NCBI GenBank assembly: GCA_033026295.1
Contig: CM065174.1
Span: 26,091,498 to 26,155,497, forward strand
Length of the DNA stretch: 64,000 nt
Reading direction: 5' to 3'
DNA from: Channa striata
Taxonomy: Eukaryota; Chordata; Actinopteri; Anabantiformes; Channidae
The position numbers and the translations under genes were made by a program. Of the stretch, positions 36,132 to 49,540 are shown piece by piece. Below the pieces are notes generated by a model. That model was given only the letters and a program-made list of their open reading frames with translations, ran no database searches and was not told where the DNA came from. Position 1 is the first letter of the stretch; every line of letters starts with the position of its first letter.

Positions 36132-39100
36132 ACTTCACGGTTGACAGAGGTGCCAGCTACTATCCACAACTTCTGACTGATGAAAAAGAAAAAAGCAGGG
36201 TTTCTTTTACAGTTATTATTCGTTAATAAAATCATGTTAATGGCTCTTAGTGACACCAACAGGAAAGCTTGTCTTATAATTGCAGTTGCTTTCATTTAAT
36301 CTCATATAACTGACAGACATTTGCACTGACTTTGGTTGCAATAAAAACATGAAGGGGCACTTTTTATGAGAGAATAATCAAAGAAAACAATGATTGAAAA
36401 CAGACCAAAAAAAATTGCTGATTAATGTATTAATCAACAAAATTGGGTGCAAAGTGTAGATGATAAACACATTTGTGTGAGGCCTTCCGGCCATCGAGCT
36501 CTGCTGTCTCTCTCTCTCCCTCTCCGTCATCACTCCACTTACCACGTTGTCCTGTTTCCTAAAGTAGCCAGTTCTGGTTGATGATTTACAGTAAAATTGC
36601 TTATAAATTGGAGTGGAAAATGTTTTGCAGACCTGGCAGCTTTCAAGTCCTGTGCCCATTTGTCACTCGACATTTCCTTTTGTGTAGTAGCACAAGAATT
36701 AATTAGGCTGCGTGGCAGCAAAAGTTTATGGCTATAATTTATGAGGAGATGAGATTCTTTGGACACAATCTCGGACCTGTGTCGATGTATTATTTTTATT
36801 ATTAATGTGGTGCGTGTGTGTGTAAACAGTAAGTGCCAGGGCATACATATTCACTGCAGTGTAGACACAGGCTAACAGGCAGCCATAAACAAAAATGGAC
36901 TTTACAGTAATATATTCAAAAGCACATTGTGGATAAATATATGCACGAATAAACACACCAGAGCTGGATGGCTGACGAGCTGCAGATCTGTACGTGTACA
37001 TGAAGGTGGGGACCTAACTTTATTTGGATTTTTAATAAAATTCCTAAATTTCTTTGGAAATTGTCTTTGTTCTCTTTATTCCAAACAAATACTTGTCACT
37101 TTATCATTTGGAAAACATTGCGATCCCAGTCTGCTAGTTTGAGAGTGGGACATCTCTCCCCCACCCCCCCATTTCCCCCCAATCTGCTCACTCAAATGTC
37201 TAAATTGTAAACCGTTAAAAACGTACACGTGACGAACAAGATTCAATGAACACGTGGAACAGAGAGCGTCAGGAGTCAGTGGACAGCTGTGAAGACACCT
37301 CAAGGAGACAGTCCTCATTGTCGAGACATTCGTATCTCAACTGCTGACGGGACATTTACAACTAACGTTCACTGTCTCTAGAAGACACACTTCTAAAGGC
37401 AGAGGAGTTCACAGACTCAAAGTTTAGGTTCTCAACAACAAGGAATAATAACCATAACAATAAATAATAAGGGTAATAAGTTTTATTTATATAACACCAT
37501 TTACATACAAACTCCTCAAGTAACAATATAACTAAAAACTAATTTATTGTATTTTTATTGTTTTATCCATTGCAGAAAATGTAAGGCAATGTAAAACAAT
37601 AAAAACAAAAAATTACAATAATAAGAAAATATGTGTGTTGTAACAGCAACCCACCTTATGTCAGGTTCAATCAACCCATGAACACACATCGTTATTTAGT
37701 ATCAGGGCAATATTTTGTATTAACTCAAAAGCAACTAAAGCGATCGTATGTGATGAAGGAAAAAATAGAATTTTCCCACAAATATGTATTGCAACAAGAC
37801 ACGACCCCAACTCTCATTGGATTAAAAGTGCCAAGATTAAACAGCAAAACATTTCACAAAGCAAGTGGTGGTGATGGCACGTTTTTTCCTTTAATTGTTG
37901 TTGACTCCTGGGATTGTCAGGGATGATATGCCTTTATTTGATGTACTATAGGGGGTTTAGTGTATAAAGTACAGACGATATAACTTAAAGCTGCAAAATA
38001 TTTGTGATTTATTCCTCTTTTCCCTTTTCCTGGTACTGCTTTAATTATATGAGCAGGAAGGAGCCAGTCACATTTCTCAAAAACATATCTTGAAAACGTA
38101 TGAATTTTAAAATACAAACCTGAAAAAAAAGTGGCAGTTCAGTTTATTCAGACTGATCCAGACGCACTAGTAAGTGGATTCAAAACACGTTTCCTGCAAC
38201 AGCATTGTGAGAGAATGAATGTTGAAATTTAGCTCTTATTGCATCATGCTGCAATTGTGTGGCATTGGACTAGCTGCATGTGAAGTGGTCAGTGTCAGTG
38301 TCGTGTGGTTCACAAGCAGGTTGCATCTGCACCCTGGCCATGACAAGGGTGACCGCGGTTTAGGCGATTTAATTCAACCCTACCCCTTTAGTTTCACTGT
38401 TTCCCCTCAAAGGTCATAAGGAGCAGTGATTGCAATATCTCCCTGCCACAAGTACATGTTATTAGAGCCATTAGAACTAATACGACAGATTTTTTGGTTC
38501 TATTTTTGCTCAGGAGCCATTCACATGAAACAGCCGAAACTAAGCTTGCTTAGTATTGAGTGCGATTCTGAAAACGCTCCCTTTCGAAGAGCTACGCTTT
38601 GCCCGCGTCTCCCTGTCCCTCGCTGCTGAAGAGAATCGGGACACCGCTACACTTCATGTGAGCATGCAAAACCAAGGGCTTGGGCCAAGAGGCAGGAACA
38701 AGGTTTAGAACTGGGATTGGGCTGAACCTTTGAGATAGATTAGGCTCACAGAGTGACACAGAGAGGATCTTAAACGGCTGATGTGACGAGCACAAACAGT
38801 TCTGCCTCCACTGAGTCCATCAAATGAACGGAGTAACCATTAATCCACATTGCCTTTTATATTACTGTATCTCTAAAGGGTGTGTGTGTTTGGGGAGGGT
38901 TGCGATATTTCATTGTCTCACCGGCTGCTGTTGGAGCTGTAGTAAGAGGTGTTTGGGATCAATTGTGGATAATTGGGTCTCCACGCAACATAATCTCACA
39001 TTAGTACAGCCAGCTGTGCAGCAAACATGCACACCCCTGTTTACTGAAAGTACGCCTGATATTTTGGGCTGTGTGTGTCTGTCCAGTGCTGTGAATAGCA

Positions 39101-39235
39101 TCTAAAAACACTGAACCAGACATTAGTGTGTGTGTGTGAGAGACATGGAAGCTGACCTACACAAACCTAAGGTATCTCTACTTATGATTAACATTAGGGT
39201 TATGAGTATGACATCACCAAACCTATCTCCATCTC

Positions 39236-39278
39236 ACACACACACACACACGCACACACACACACAGACGCACACACA
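39236..39278. repeat. (AC)n microsatellite with interruptions
   Basis: This is an AC run broken by single CG and GACG variants, about twenty units in total. Confidence 0.9.
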
Positions 39279-39339
39279 TCATACAGCCAGCTGTAACTTT
39301 AAAAAAAAATGCTCACACCAATTTTGTAATCAATGCCCA

Positions 39340-39560
39340 CAGAAAATGGGATTCCTCCGGCCGCCGGCAATTAATACATTTGTGTCCTTTTTTAACACTA
39401 GTGAGCCGAGCTTGAAATTACCAATGACTGGCTCAGTCTCATTTGCATATTTATTGCAGCAGAGGACGAGGTGGTGGTGGTGGTGGTGGTGGTGGTGGTG
39501 GGGTTGAAAACTGGGGCGAATGATTGATGTGGAGTTCGCCTCCTGCATTACAAACAGCCC
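39340..39560. promoter_or_regulatory. Candidate regulatory block containing an octamer and GGT repeat
   Basis: Repeat-free sequence with CAATTAATACATTT near 39368 and ATTTGCAT at 39441-39448 leads into (GGT)n at 39470-39502. It is followed by ACAGCCCATTATTGGGC near 39554. A regulatory role is only inferred. Confidence 0.22.
39470..39502. repeat. (GGT)n microsatellite
   Basis: About eleven uninterrupted GGT triplets. The opposite strand encodes a poly-histidine frame that is not a gene. Confidence 0.9.
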
Positions 39561-41029
39561 ATTATTGGGCAGACAGAGGGAGAGAGAGAGAAAGACAGCA
39601 AGAGAAGGAGAGAGACGCTGAGATGGACTGAAGAGGAGGGAAAGAGAGGGAGGATGAAGAGAGGTCTAGCGTACAGTTGATTAAATCTGAAGACAGTGGG
39701 TTCAGTCGGCACTAGAGGTTTTTTTGTCCTCCATCCCTACATCCTCCTGCCAGTTTCTGCCTGAGTCAACCCCCCCACACTGACACCCACCCACTTCTCA
39801 CTCCATATTCTGTGAGGAAGATGGCCGGGGTGGGAGCATTAAAGCCTTGTTTTAATAGATGTTGACAAGGACTAGACCAACAAAAGTCCAGGCCCGAGGA
39901 TTTGCTTGAAAAGATTCAATCAGACATGTTTTCACTGCGATTAATTGGTGAAGTCGGAGGGGGAAAGATGGGAGGGATGTGGGGATGAAGGGATTGACGA
40001 CAGAGGTGTAAATGGCTGTGATTGTTCCGAGCGCGGCCCCCACTGCACCGTCAACCCCCCCCTTCCCTTTTTTCCTCACACACACCCCCATGCTTCCCTC
40101 TGTCATTTTGAGCGATAGTTTCGAAATGTCCTTTGAATGATGCTAAAGAGCAAACTCCTCCACCCTCTCACTCCCCTCCTCCTCCTCCTCCTCCCCGTGA
40201 ATTATGAGTATTATTTCAGGGAGGTGGAATGTGGTGAGCCAGAGAACAGGACTACACCGCTTTGATTGGATCTGACCTGCCTCTCGTGTCAGATAAGCAC
40301 ACAAACACACACACACACACACTCATACAGCTGCTGGTATGTACGGTGTGTGATTAGCTGAGACAAGCATGTCCTCATCATGACACAGCTCAAGAGGTAA
40401 AAGTAGTATTGTTGACCTAACTCCGAACCTCGTGCCTCTATTCACCTCACACAGACACACACACACACTAACACTTCACATCTAGGCCTCTGTATCACTT
40501 TGACATTGTACGTGCTGATTCCTGTTTGGTTTTGGATTTTTTAAAGGAAAGGAGCAAATGTATATAAAAAAATAAACTCCCATTTGAAGAACATATCTCA
40601 GCAACAGTAAATGAATCCACATTTTGGAAGCAGGGCATCCAGGAATCCAGGAAGCTAATTATTAGGGAGAAGAAAAAAGTCTCTGTGACTGACGAATAGG
40701 GATCAACCTCAAGGCAGGACGATGCTTATCTAACTGTAGAGATGATTTCAAATGTGATTAGACTGTGACAATTGGTTGGACGTACTTGGGCCTGATCTGT
40801 GACAGGCTGGTATTTAGTCTCTGCCGGTCAATTTTCATTTACACTCCATGTATCTATACAGAAGACAGTCCTCTCCATAAGTACTGGAAGGGAAAGGCAA
40901 AGTAATCTGTCCATTGAAGACCTTTTTCAATTTCAAAAGATTAAAAGATAAATGTAATACAAAAGTTCAGTATTCAGCTCATATTTGATGATATTTAAAC
41001 CCTGGTTTGTTACACACCACATTAAGTAG

Positions 41030-41200
41030 AAAGAAATCTCTGGTGTACTGAGCAACATCCACAGAACAGGTCAGCAAAGGAAAGTGTAAAACAAATGTGA
41101 GATATCTGTGGTGAAAAAACGGTGAAACAACGGTCAATGACGTCACAGAGCAGGGTTGAAGCTATCACAAACCACCATTTGAAGGCTCCCATGCAAACAG
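41030..41200 (+). pseudogene. Transposase N-terminal fragment (Tc1 family)
   Basis: Frame-broken sequence resembles the linker and second helix-turn-helix of Tc1-family transposases (GVLSN-type motif, then a serine/valine-rich stretch). It is not translatable as one frame. Confidence 0.55.
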
Positions 41201-41675
41201 GCACATGAAGTCTGCTGTGCCATGGCTTGATTTTAGGAAAAAGGTAAAAACTCCTAATGAGTGTGTCATTAAAGGGCATGACACTAAATACCTGAGGGTT
41301 AAAAATACTTGACCATAGGATGTTGATTTAAAGTGTAAATTACAGTAATTTTGTGTTATGGTGATTATAATTAACTGTGATTGCTGAAAAAACAGTGGCA
41401 AATAAACTTATGTTCTCTTCGGGAGGCCGATTCAGAAACTCTGTGGATTTATTAAGTTGTTGGCAACAATGTAGTACATTACATTATCTTGTCATTTGAT
41501 TGTAAAGGTGTTCTCTGTTTTATTTTAATGCTGCGTGTTGTACGTAAAGTGTTTTTACCTGGCTGCATAACAACATTTGCCACTGGCGACAATAAAATGG
41601 AGATAGCTTGGATTAGGTTGTGTTGGAATTTGAAAAAAAAGGTACAGCGATCATTAGAACAAAGTGGAAGGTTTT

Positions 41676-41745
41676 AGACTGACCAGGTCAATCACCAGAC
41701 ATTGACCCAACTGAACACGCACTTAACATCCTAAAGAGGAGATAT
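41676..41745 (+). pseudogene. Transposase C-terminal fragment (Tc1 family, DDE region)
   Basis: The reading QSPDIDPTEHALNILKRR matches the conserved 'SPDLNPIEH' signature. A TGA lies just upstream at 41679-41681. The conserved aspartate-rich block is thus recognisable but dead. Confidence 0.65.
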
Positions 41746-41810
41746 AAAGGAAAAAATATATTTTTGCCTTTTTGTTTTTTATAAGCTCAAATGTCATGCA
41801 GTGCCAGGTT

Positions 41811-44800
41811 GCAGAGAACTTCTTCTAGAGAGATGATTTCTTAACTGTCATATAAAGCTTGTTTTGGAAACCAGGGTATGGGATTTACCTGCTTTCTGCG
41901 GGCAAATTTTTCCTGGAGAAAGCCACTTTTCTTTGCCATGTATATGCATAGCCAGGTTTCTAAATGGAATCTTTCAGTCGGGAAAACACAGCTGAGGGAA
42001 AGTCCAAAGGAAAGGAGAGAACATTAACAGGCGACGCAGTTCCATTTTTAAAGTGTGCTCAAAGTTCGACAAAATTGAACTAAAACAAAGTGGATTAGTT
42101 CAGCAACTAGATTTTTTTTATTTAGTAGCACTGCGAGTCAGCTTGCAATTTGTTTGTGCCTACATTTTAAAACCATGTAGTGTATTGCATTTGTATTCAT
42201 AAAAATATTCATACAGTGCAACTTTTGGATATGGCTGTTCCATGGTTGGTATTAAAAGTTAATTAATCCAAAAGTCCTCCCAATTCCTACCCACTAATGT
42301 TGTTTGTCCCTGCACTGCCACCACATAGGAGGGCAGGCATTGACACTGCACCTCTTTTAAGGCCGTTTTTTATTTCCCAGTAGATGCAGGTAAACAGCGA
42401 TGCAGATCCACGCAGACTATGGAATTATTGGCAATCGTAGGTCGGAAAGGGTCACAGCGGCCCCGATGCACACATTTCCGAGATTTCAACAATGCATTGT
42501 GTGGTGATGTGTGTCACCCAACCTGACTGGATAATGTCGGGAGTCAGAATCGAGATGGTAAAAGAACCCGAAAAAACAACGGAAAAGTAGAAACATCCCT
42601 TTAGACCCGTCTAGAAGTTCACACTGATTTTATATATGTACCAAATACATCACTTCAGCGTCCTGCAGAGGCCTGGAAGAAGCTCATCAGGTCCACCTTG
42701 AAATCCGCGTTTTTCTTTACAGACACTGACTGGTATGATTTGCAGAACACGCTACTTTACTTTCTATTACCGGATTGTTTCTTCATTTTCAACTAATTGC
42801 AGTTTGTTACACACGACAGTGCCCTCTTGTGGACACGTAGGTCTGCGGTTCAAGTATGAAAGGAACATGTGCGCGAATGTATCCGAGCACAATGGAGAGG
42901 CATAAACCAGCCTTCAGATTCACACAACAAGATGGTGGATACCATTAATTATAATAGAGCCAAAATGGCAGCCAGTTTCACAGAAGTCTTTTGCTTTAAA
43001 CAGAGAGTTAGGTAAACTGTGGAAAGCATATGAGTCTGTGGAATCTCATGGTCCTTAATAAACAGAAATCCTGGGTTATTGCCACTGAGATGCCCTTTTT
43101 TTACGATGGCTTTGCCTATTTAAATAAAACAAAGACAGCGTAATAGTGTTCCGTCATCACCATTATAGCTAGCATTATATTTCCTGTATTACGTTTAAAA
43201 AAATAATGGCAGACGAACACAGTCTGATGCTTTTTCTGGTTTTGTACATTTACAACATTAGCCAGCAGAAGTCCCACTGCTTTGTTCTTCAAGTTATTGT
43301 TTACCACAAGTGCAGGTGCGGATCATTTCTCAAAATTATAGTGATTATTATTATATGTAGTTATGTGTTAAACTTCAAGTTAGGAGCATTCAACAATAGC
43401 CAGATGGCTATAGCACATGCCACATAACTATAGCATCTCCAGGTCATGCTGGTTGGAGATCTCATATATTGTCTGTTCCCCCAAGTTTCCTGTCTGCTTC
43501 TATGTAAAAGGCACAAAAAAGCCCAAAATAAATCGTAAATACTGCACGTCCAAATTCTGCAAGAAGGACATTTAAAGTGAGTCACAGACTATCTACCAGG
43601 TTTATGCACCTGTGGTACCTTTGACTCAGGGAGCATATTATGCAAATCCAGCTGTGACATAAATTCAGCAATGACATTAGCACTGTCATCTTAAGCCTGG
43701 GGGAGGGAGGGGGGCAAGGATCCCAGACAGAATGTGCGGCTGCTCGTCCCTCCTCCCAGTATGTATCTCCACCTCTCCAAACTTCAGATCCTCCTCAGAA
43801 GTGCTGCAGCAAAGTCGGCTTTGGTTCGGGAGGAGGAGGAATAAGAAGTGGGGCAGAGAGAGTGCGCATACAGCAAATTGGCAGCTCCATCAAATTATAC
43901 TGGCATTAAGGGGGTTTCACAGGGCGTAATCCACACGCCAAAGCCAGCCTGCCCCTCCCTCCCTACAACATTTAACTTTTGTCGACGTAAACGCCACATT
44001 TCATGCTCTGCCATTAATCTGTCGGATTACAGGATGCAAGCAGTTTTAGTAGGGTTTGGGTGGGTGCATAGGAAATGGGGTGAGGGGTTGAGTCGTAATG
44101 AATTCACTAGGTCTTGCCTTAATGTTGGGCGCTGGATGGTGGAGGCAGCTGAAAAAACAAGGTACCATCCATCTGTCTTGTTAGTGTGCGACTTTTGTGG
44201 TGATCATGAACCCACGACCCGTCGAAGCGTTTGAACATTGCATGAATGAGAGGTGGAATGTGTCCCTGTTAGTTTCCATGTTGTGGACTCTTCTCTTTTA
44301 TTAAATGTGGAAGTGGGTTGATGCTCCTGGATTTGCTTTAACAGGGTAACCCACCTGGGGACGGCCTGTCACACTGAGTGAGATTACGCTGCCTCTTCCA
44401 GGCATGAGGAGCTCACAGTGGGGAGTTAAGGAGGATCCAGGAGTGATTTTTCATATATGGAGTGCTCTGGGAATAAGTTTACATATGCAGAGTTTGAAGA
44501 CACCACTGTGTGGCCCTCAACAATCATCCACTCAGTCTAGTCTGTGTCTCATATAATAAACAGGACGTTGCTGCACCATCAAACTGTACTGGTGCTAAGT
44601 ATCATGCTGTTAACTCTGATGCTGTTAGTTGATGTGCATTGCTCTACAGTCATGCATGCTGTGATTACACTTGTCTCTATATTTTGTCTGAGGATCCTCA
44701 GGTGTATTGTTGTTGAGCAGTGCTGGTTGCGTTTTTGTTTTTATTTTTATGTTTTTGAGTGGCATCCACTTCATTTGATGCAGATTTATGTTTATGTGTG

Positions 44801-45060
44801 TGCACGCTTTTATGTTCATATCATTAAAAGAGACACTGTTTCTTAAAAGCAGAAATATAGTGAAATGGAAGAGCTAAACATCTATTTGACAATTCAGTGA
44901 GTTGCTAAACTACAAGTTAGTCCAAAATTGGTGTAAATATAATTAATAAAAGAAACAGTAGGGTTAAGCTTGGAGCTGAGATTTGTTTTAACAAGACTTA
45001 AGCCCGATCAATGCTTCGAGCAGCAGGCACCAAATTTTGATGAACAAATTTTATCACCAG
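41811..45060. other. Intergenic stretch without genes
   Basis: No coding exon is supported. It contains a CTCF-type motif, an octamer at 43640-43647 and AT-rich DNA. Some segments (42.4-42.9 kb) look like old repeats but I cannot name them. Confidence 0.5.
42819..42832 (-). promoter_or_regulatory. CTCF-type motif (minus strand)
   Basis: The minus strand reads CCACAAGAGGGCAC, which fits the CTCF core consensus at every position. It may have been carried in by a repeat. Occupancy cannot be told from sequence. Confidence 0.4.
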
Positions 45061-45074
45061 ATCCAGACTCGAAA

Positions 45075-45345
45075 TTAACTTTATTATCCCCAAAGGACAA
45101 TTATTTGTCATAATAGTTGAAACCTGTGCCATTATGTATATAGACAGTGTGTAAAGCAATGTTCTGGAAAAAAACAAAGAAAAAGTCATAAGGTCCCTGA
45201 GGACATTAGGATTTATCCAGTGGACACCAGTTGTGCCAAATTTCAATGAAATCGATTCATTAGTTTTTGAGACATATTCAGCACTAACGCAAAAGTAAAG
45301 GATCACCAAAGTCAACATGATTCATTCTCTGGCTGGACAACCAGT
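45075..45345. repeat. Old interspersed repeat fragment
   Basis: It contains AACTTTATTATCCCCAAAGG and, further on, 'aaatttcaatgaaatcgatt', 'tttttgagacatattcag' and 'ggatcaccaaagtca'. These recur as parts of common teleost interspersed repeats. Family and boundaries need a library search. Confidence 0.45.
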
Positions 45346-47900
45346 TTGGTTGGGTGATAGACCAGCAAACATGTTGTCGTCCATTCATGTTCCCTAGCAA
45401 ACAATATCTCTGTTGTACCTTTTTTCGTGACTAAACTGAATGTATCTGCGATCACAGCGTAGATCAAGACAAGCAAAAAACCACGACATTCTTCTCCCTT
45501 CTTTCCTTCTTTGCCTCTTCCTCTTACACCTCTTTGCCCCCCGTGTTCATATGCATTCTGTTGACTCCCGCTCTATACGTACCGCACCATCTTTATTAGC
45601 CTTTTCTGCAATTATTGCTCTGTTTCTCTTTCAGCTAGTTCTGTGAGGATTGATCCCAAGACATTGAAACTTTTGATCCAAGCATTTCCAGTTCTAGGAT
45701 TGGTTCTCATTTTAAACGGTTGATATCTGAAACTACGTAATTTGGGGTAAATGTGCGTTTTATCATCAAGAAGTAACTACGCTGAAAGTAAAACCTGTTT
45801 AACAGGAACAATGCCTCCTTCTACCTGTCATGGTCAGATGGGAACTGAACCAACTCTGTAAATTAGAGCCATATAGGAAGAAGAACTGCGACAACTCTCA
45901 ATCCTAATCTTTGTAAATGCAAGAGTTGCTGAAAGCAGTGCTGGTGTTCTCCTTTAACACTTGACTACTGAAGCTGAAGATTTAGTCGTGTGTTTATTTG
46001 GTGCAGGCAGGCCAAATATGTCTGTACTTACGAAAGGAGACTTTAGTCTTTCTCCGACAGGGGCGTGTACTGGTCAACTACGCTTAGTTTCTGTTGACAG
46101 TGAATGGCAGCTGCCAATGGCCAAGGGATGAATTAGTGGACGTAGAAGTATGAGCTAGCTTCATGTTTGTGTGATGGATTCTACAACTGCCAATTTTTTA
46201 TCTTCATGTGTTTCAAAGAAATGGATTCTCATGGGTCGCAATAAATGTATTTGACTCTAAGCAACCACAAATTGATGGAGAAATGCAGCATTTTGTGTAT
46301 TATAGTCATGGTGGAGATGGTGTGTGATGTCTAAGCAAAGCCTGTAACACTAACATATTCACATAATGCCACATTATTTCACCAAAAAAAGCTGTCACAT
46401 TTAGGACACGAGAACAATGGTGGCCTTGAAGGTTGGAAACACGATTTATATGTATCTGCCAGCGTCTTAGAGTCATGACAAGCAACCTTCACAAGCCTCA
46501 CAATGTTGAAGAGCCTTGTGCTCCCCAGGGACACGGGTGGCTCGCCACCACATTTAGCTGTGACTCAATCCCGGAGCCTCATCACCCTTTCTAACTGATC
46601 TTAATACAGAGAGGAAAAATATGGCTACAGGGTCAAGACTGCTGGTTGGAAGTGCATGGAGAAAGTCTTGACTACTTAAATCCACTTTGATCTGTGTTTC
46701 CTGGAGAAGGGATTGTCTGCTGGCTCCTGTGGTAACACTTTTGTACCAGTCAGTGCTCTTTGCATCATCTCTCTGCGTGTAAAGAAGTCTTATTTGCTTT
46801 TATCTCCCCGTTTTCTCTGTTTTGCTCTATCTCACATAGGCATATGCACAAATATGCATCAAAACTCACATTTGGAAATCCCCATACACACATTTCTCTG
46901 TCAGACACATTATCTTCCTGTCTTTCTCAACCCTGCCTTTACTCTTTTTCTCTCTCTCCATTTTCCTTTGACTTCCACAGACACTAATTCCCTTTCTTCA
47001 AGGACAAGCATCTCACGGTACATCATCTGAATAAGACTTTGAGTCGCCGTGGCCTCCCAGGGCTTAAGTCCACAGAGCCCTTCTTCCCGATCCCCTTTTT
47101 TATGTTCTAACACCAGCCTAGTACCGTCAATAAATATTAACATCCATTGGGATGAGATATGCTCTGGTTAGGCCGCCTGTTCACCACATGAGTCTCGGGG
47201 TGGCTGTCTCTCCACTGATACCGAGGGAGGATTGTTGAGCTAGTGACCCAGACTTTGAAAGCTAAAAACCGTCACTGGGACTGTGCAGTTCTTGTACTCT
47301 AAATGTTGTTTTAGTACATGTATTGAGCAATGAGCTTATTCAGAAAAAATTCACATAAAAGTTGAATTTCCTGTAGAACCATTTGCAACCAAATGAAACA
47401 TGGTAATGCCAATATACGCCAGTGAATGAATGAATGTTGAATGTGCATGCCTGTCTAGCTTAACTTTGACTTATGATATGATATGATTTCTGAAGCCTCA
47501 GGTACCAACTGGTCCCATCAGGTTTGGTTCTGGCATTCAGACAGCTTTGTATTCCAGCTATCCACCCCAATGTACCAGCATCTGGAAATTTCCATAAACA
47601 AAAAAATAAAAAATAATGCAAATAAAAAATATATTCCTGTAGATGTCAAGTGCATTACATTCCTTAAATAAATTTATATCACACTTGGAATTGTGTTGCA
47701 CAGGACAGGTTTTTTTAGAAAACAGTAGCAAATTTAGTAGCAAGGATTAGAAATTACAGTTTGCCCTAAAAGCTCCGACCTTTAAGGCAAAGACACCCAG
47801 ACTTGATTTCCTTAGAGCAAAGGTTGTTAGCTGATGTTCTTTCTTCAGTTAATAAAAATAAGATAAAAAGTTTTATTTACTATTTTCTACAACACGTCTT
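45346..47900. other. Intergenic stretch without genes
   Basis: AT-rich DNA without a credible ORF or named repeat. The pyrimidine-rich stretch 46.9-47.0 kb gives a spurious frame. Confidence 0.5.
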
Positions 47901-47904
47901 ATTC

Positions 47905-48115
47905 AGTTTAGTTTAATTTAATTCAAATTTAGGCACCAATTCGCAACATAGTCATCGAAAGGCACTTCGCAGTTGGTAGGACACCCCAATATTGGGGAAT
48001 TCCAGTGGTCCAGCCTAGACGTAACAAATGCCTGGACTAGTATTTCAGCATCACTTTAAGACAGCATGGTCGTATTTTTGACAATGTTCCGTAGATGTAA
48101 GATAGCTGCTCTACA
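47905..48115 (-). repeat. Degenerate LINE-like 3' fragment (minus strand)
   Basis: It begins with 'ttaattcaaatttaggcacc' and 'gtcatcgaaaggcactt', which parallel the L2 3' end at 35.13 kb. It then has a 'ggaattccagtggtccagcc' segment resembling the antisense of LINE ORF2. Divergence is high. Confidence 0.4.
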
Positions 48116-49179
48116 AAATAGTTTTATGTGTGAGGTGTAATTTGTTGTCTTGCTGGACCTACTGCTCTGTAAAACCCAGTAGCTGTCCTAACTTACACAC
48201 AATAGTTTACTCAGATATCAAGCAATAGTCGCCTCTAGTCTTTATGAAGTTAGACTTTAATTGTTTGTATGTGAGTGAGACTAAGACACAATCAAGTACA
48301 TTAGACACAAATGAGGCAAAGACAACAGCACAACACGTGGAAGGCTCCAATTCGTTGCCTCACATGTGAGCCAGCACCAGTGCTGACCACTCTTCAAGTT
48401 ATTAAATACTTTAATAATCAATAAGAGGAAAATAAAAATCTGTGTTCAGACAGCAGTCAAAATCCCAGATTCAGGGAATTTGAAGTGGAAAGTACAACCA
48501 GTTGTACCTTTGTGTGTCTCCCCTGCCAGGTAAGTACAGCGGGAGATGGTCATAAATCTTTGCATAAGAAGCAAAACGGTATTTACCGAGCATTCGTGGT
48601 GACCGTAAGATCTTCGACATGTGTAAACACTTTCTCCTTTCTACTTGAGCTGTTATATCCATACATTGAAATTCTGTGACAAAACAGGCCTTCCTCTCCT
48701 TAGGAATCCCAGAATGTCGGCACATCATAAAAAAATGGGAGTGGATATGATCCGCCGTGGTTATGCCTAATGTGACCTTCTACATTTTGGCAAATTTGGA
48801 GGATTGTGCAGATTTGTAAGGGACGTGGCTGTTTTAGTAAATTTTTTTCCTCAGCCTCACTGGTGTGCTCTGTGTAGCCACAAGCATTAAATGTTAGTCT
48901 TACCATCACAATGCAGATGGTGGCAGAGCGGCAGAATTAAAAGTTAGGCCCCTGAATAAACTTTGTTACCATCTCTATATGCCTGGAACTTTAGTGACTT
49001 GTGAAAATTGAGTGATCAATCAGTCCGGCCATGTTAACAAGCTAGATTAGCTGATTATAAAAAAACATCTAGGAGAGACAAATGTTACAGCGGTGCTCTT
49101 TTGCTATCGAACCTACATCTGATGTTCATTAAGACAAACCTGAAAACACTCATACAGTACAAGCCTTGGCCTGATGACT

Positions 49180-49540
49180 GTAACTCCAGCAGCTACTGTC
49201 ACATTCGGTTCTCTTTCCTTGTCCCTGACTTCCAGCACCCACCCCTGAGCCCAGATTCATTACAAGCTGTGGCCAGGGTATTAAGATACGGCCGCATTAA
49301 CAAAGTTGTCTCTGTATCTTAATTGAATCTACCCCCGCCAGAGCCGAATCTGGATTATGTTTACCTGAAATATAAGCGGCTCGGCAGACGTACACGGCCC
49401 CGCTGATAAAACACTGGGTTGTTCCCCCTCCCCAATCCTAATCCCCAACTGTAATTTGTTCCTCGATGGATGTAGCCACAGTGATGGGAACTCCTGATTG
49501 GGATACTTTCCAAGAACAGGAGAAGCATCTGGAGGTAAGT
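49180..49540. promoter_or_regulatory. Candidate distal enhancer with inverted repeat
   Basis: Repeat-free, high-complexity sequence has an inverted repeat: ATTAAGATAC at 49280-49289 and GTATCTTAAT at 49314-49323. Between the arms is ATTAACAAAG. Flanks are AT-rich and simple. Conservation is not visible here. Confidence 0.28.

Larger units (their letters stand above)
36132..40860. other. Intergenic stretch without genes
   Basis: No credible coding exon. The sequence holds AC and GGT microsatellites, a short 'ttttatttatataacacc' segment at about 37479-37500 resembling an L2 3' end on the minus strand, and purine-rich DNA at 39570-39665. Confidence 0.55.
40865..41810 (+). mobile_element. Decayed Tc1/mariner-family DNA transposon
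   Basis: The 5' end carries CAGTCCTCTCCATAAGTACT, which resembles the start of fish Tc1/mariner elements of the Tc2-like type. It is followed by transposase-like segments: 'ggtgtactgagcaacat' and the helix-turn-helix region at about 41030-41200, then a C-terminal DDE-region match at 41676-41745 reading PGQSPDIDPTEHALNILK. The middle is missing or unrecognisable. Stops and frame changes abound. The matching 3' terminal repeat is not clear. Confidence 0.65.

Noticed and set aside
39330..39548. Poly-histidine minus-strand frame
   Set aside because: It is produced by the GGT microsatellite.
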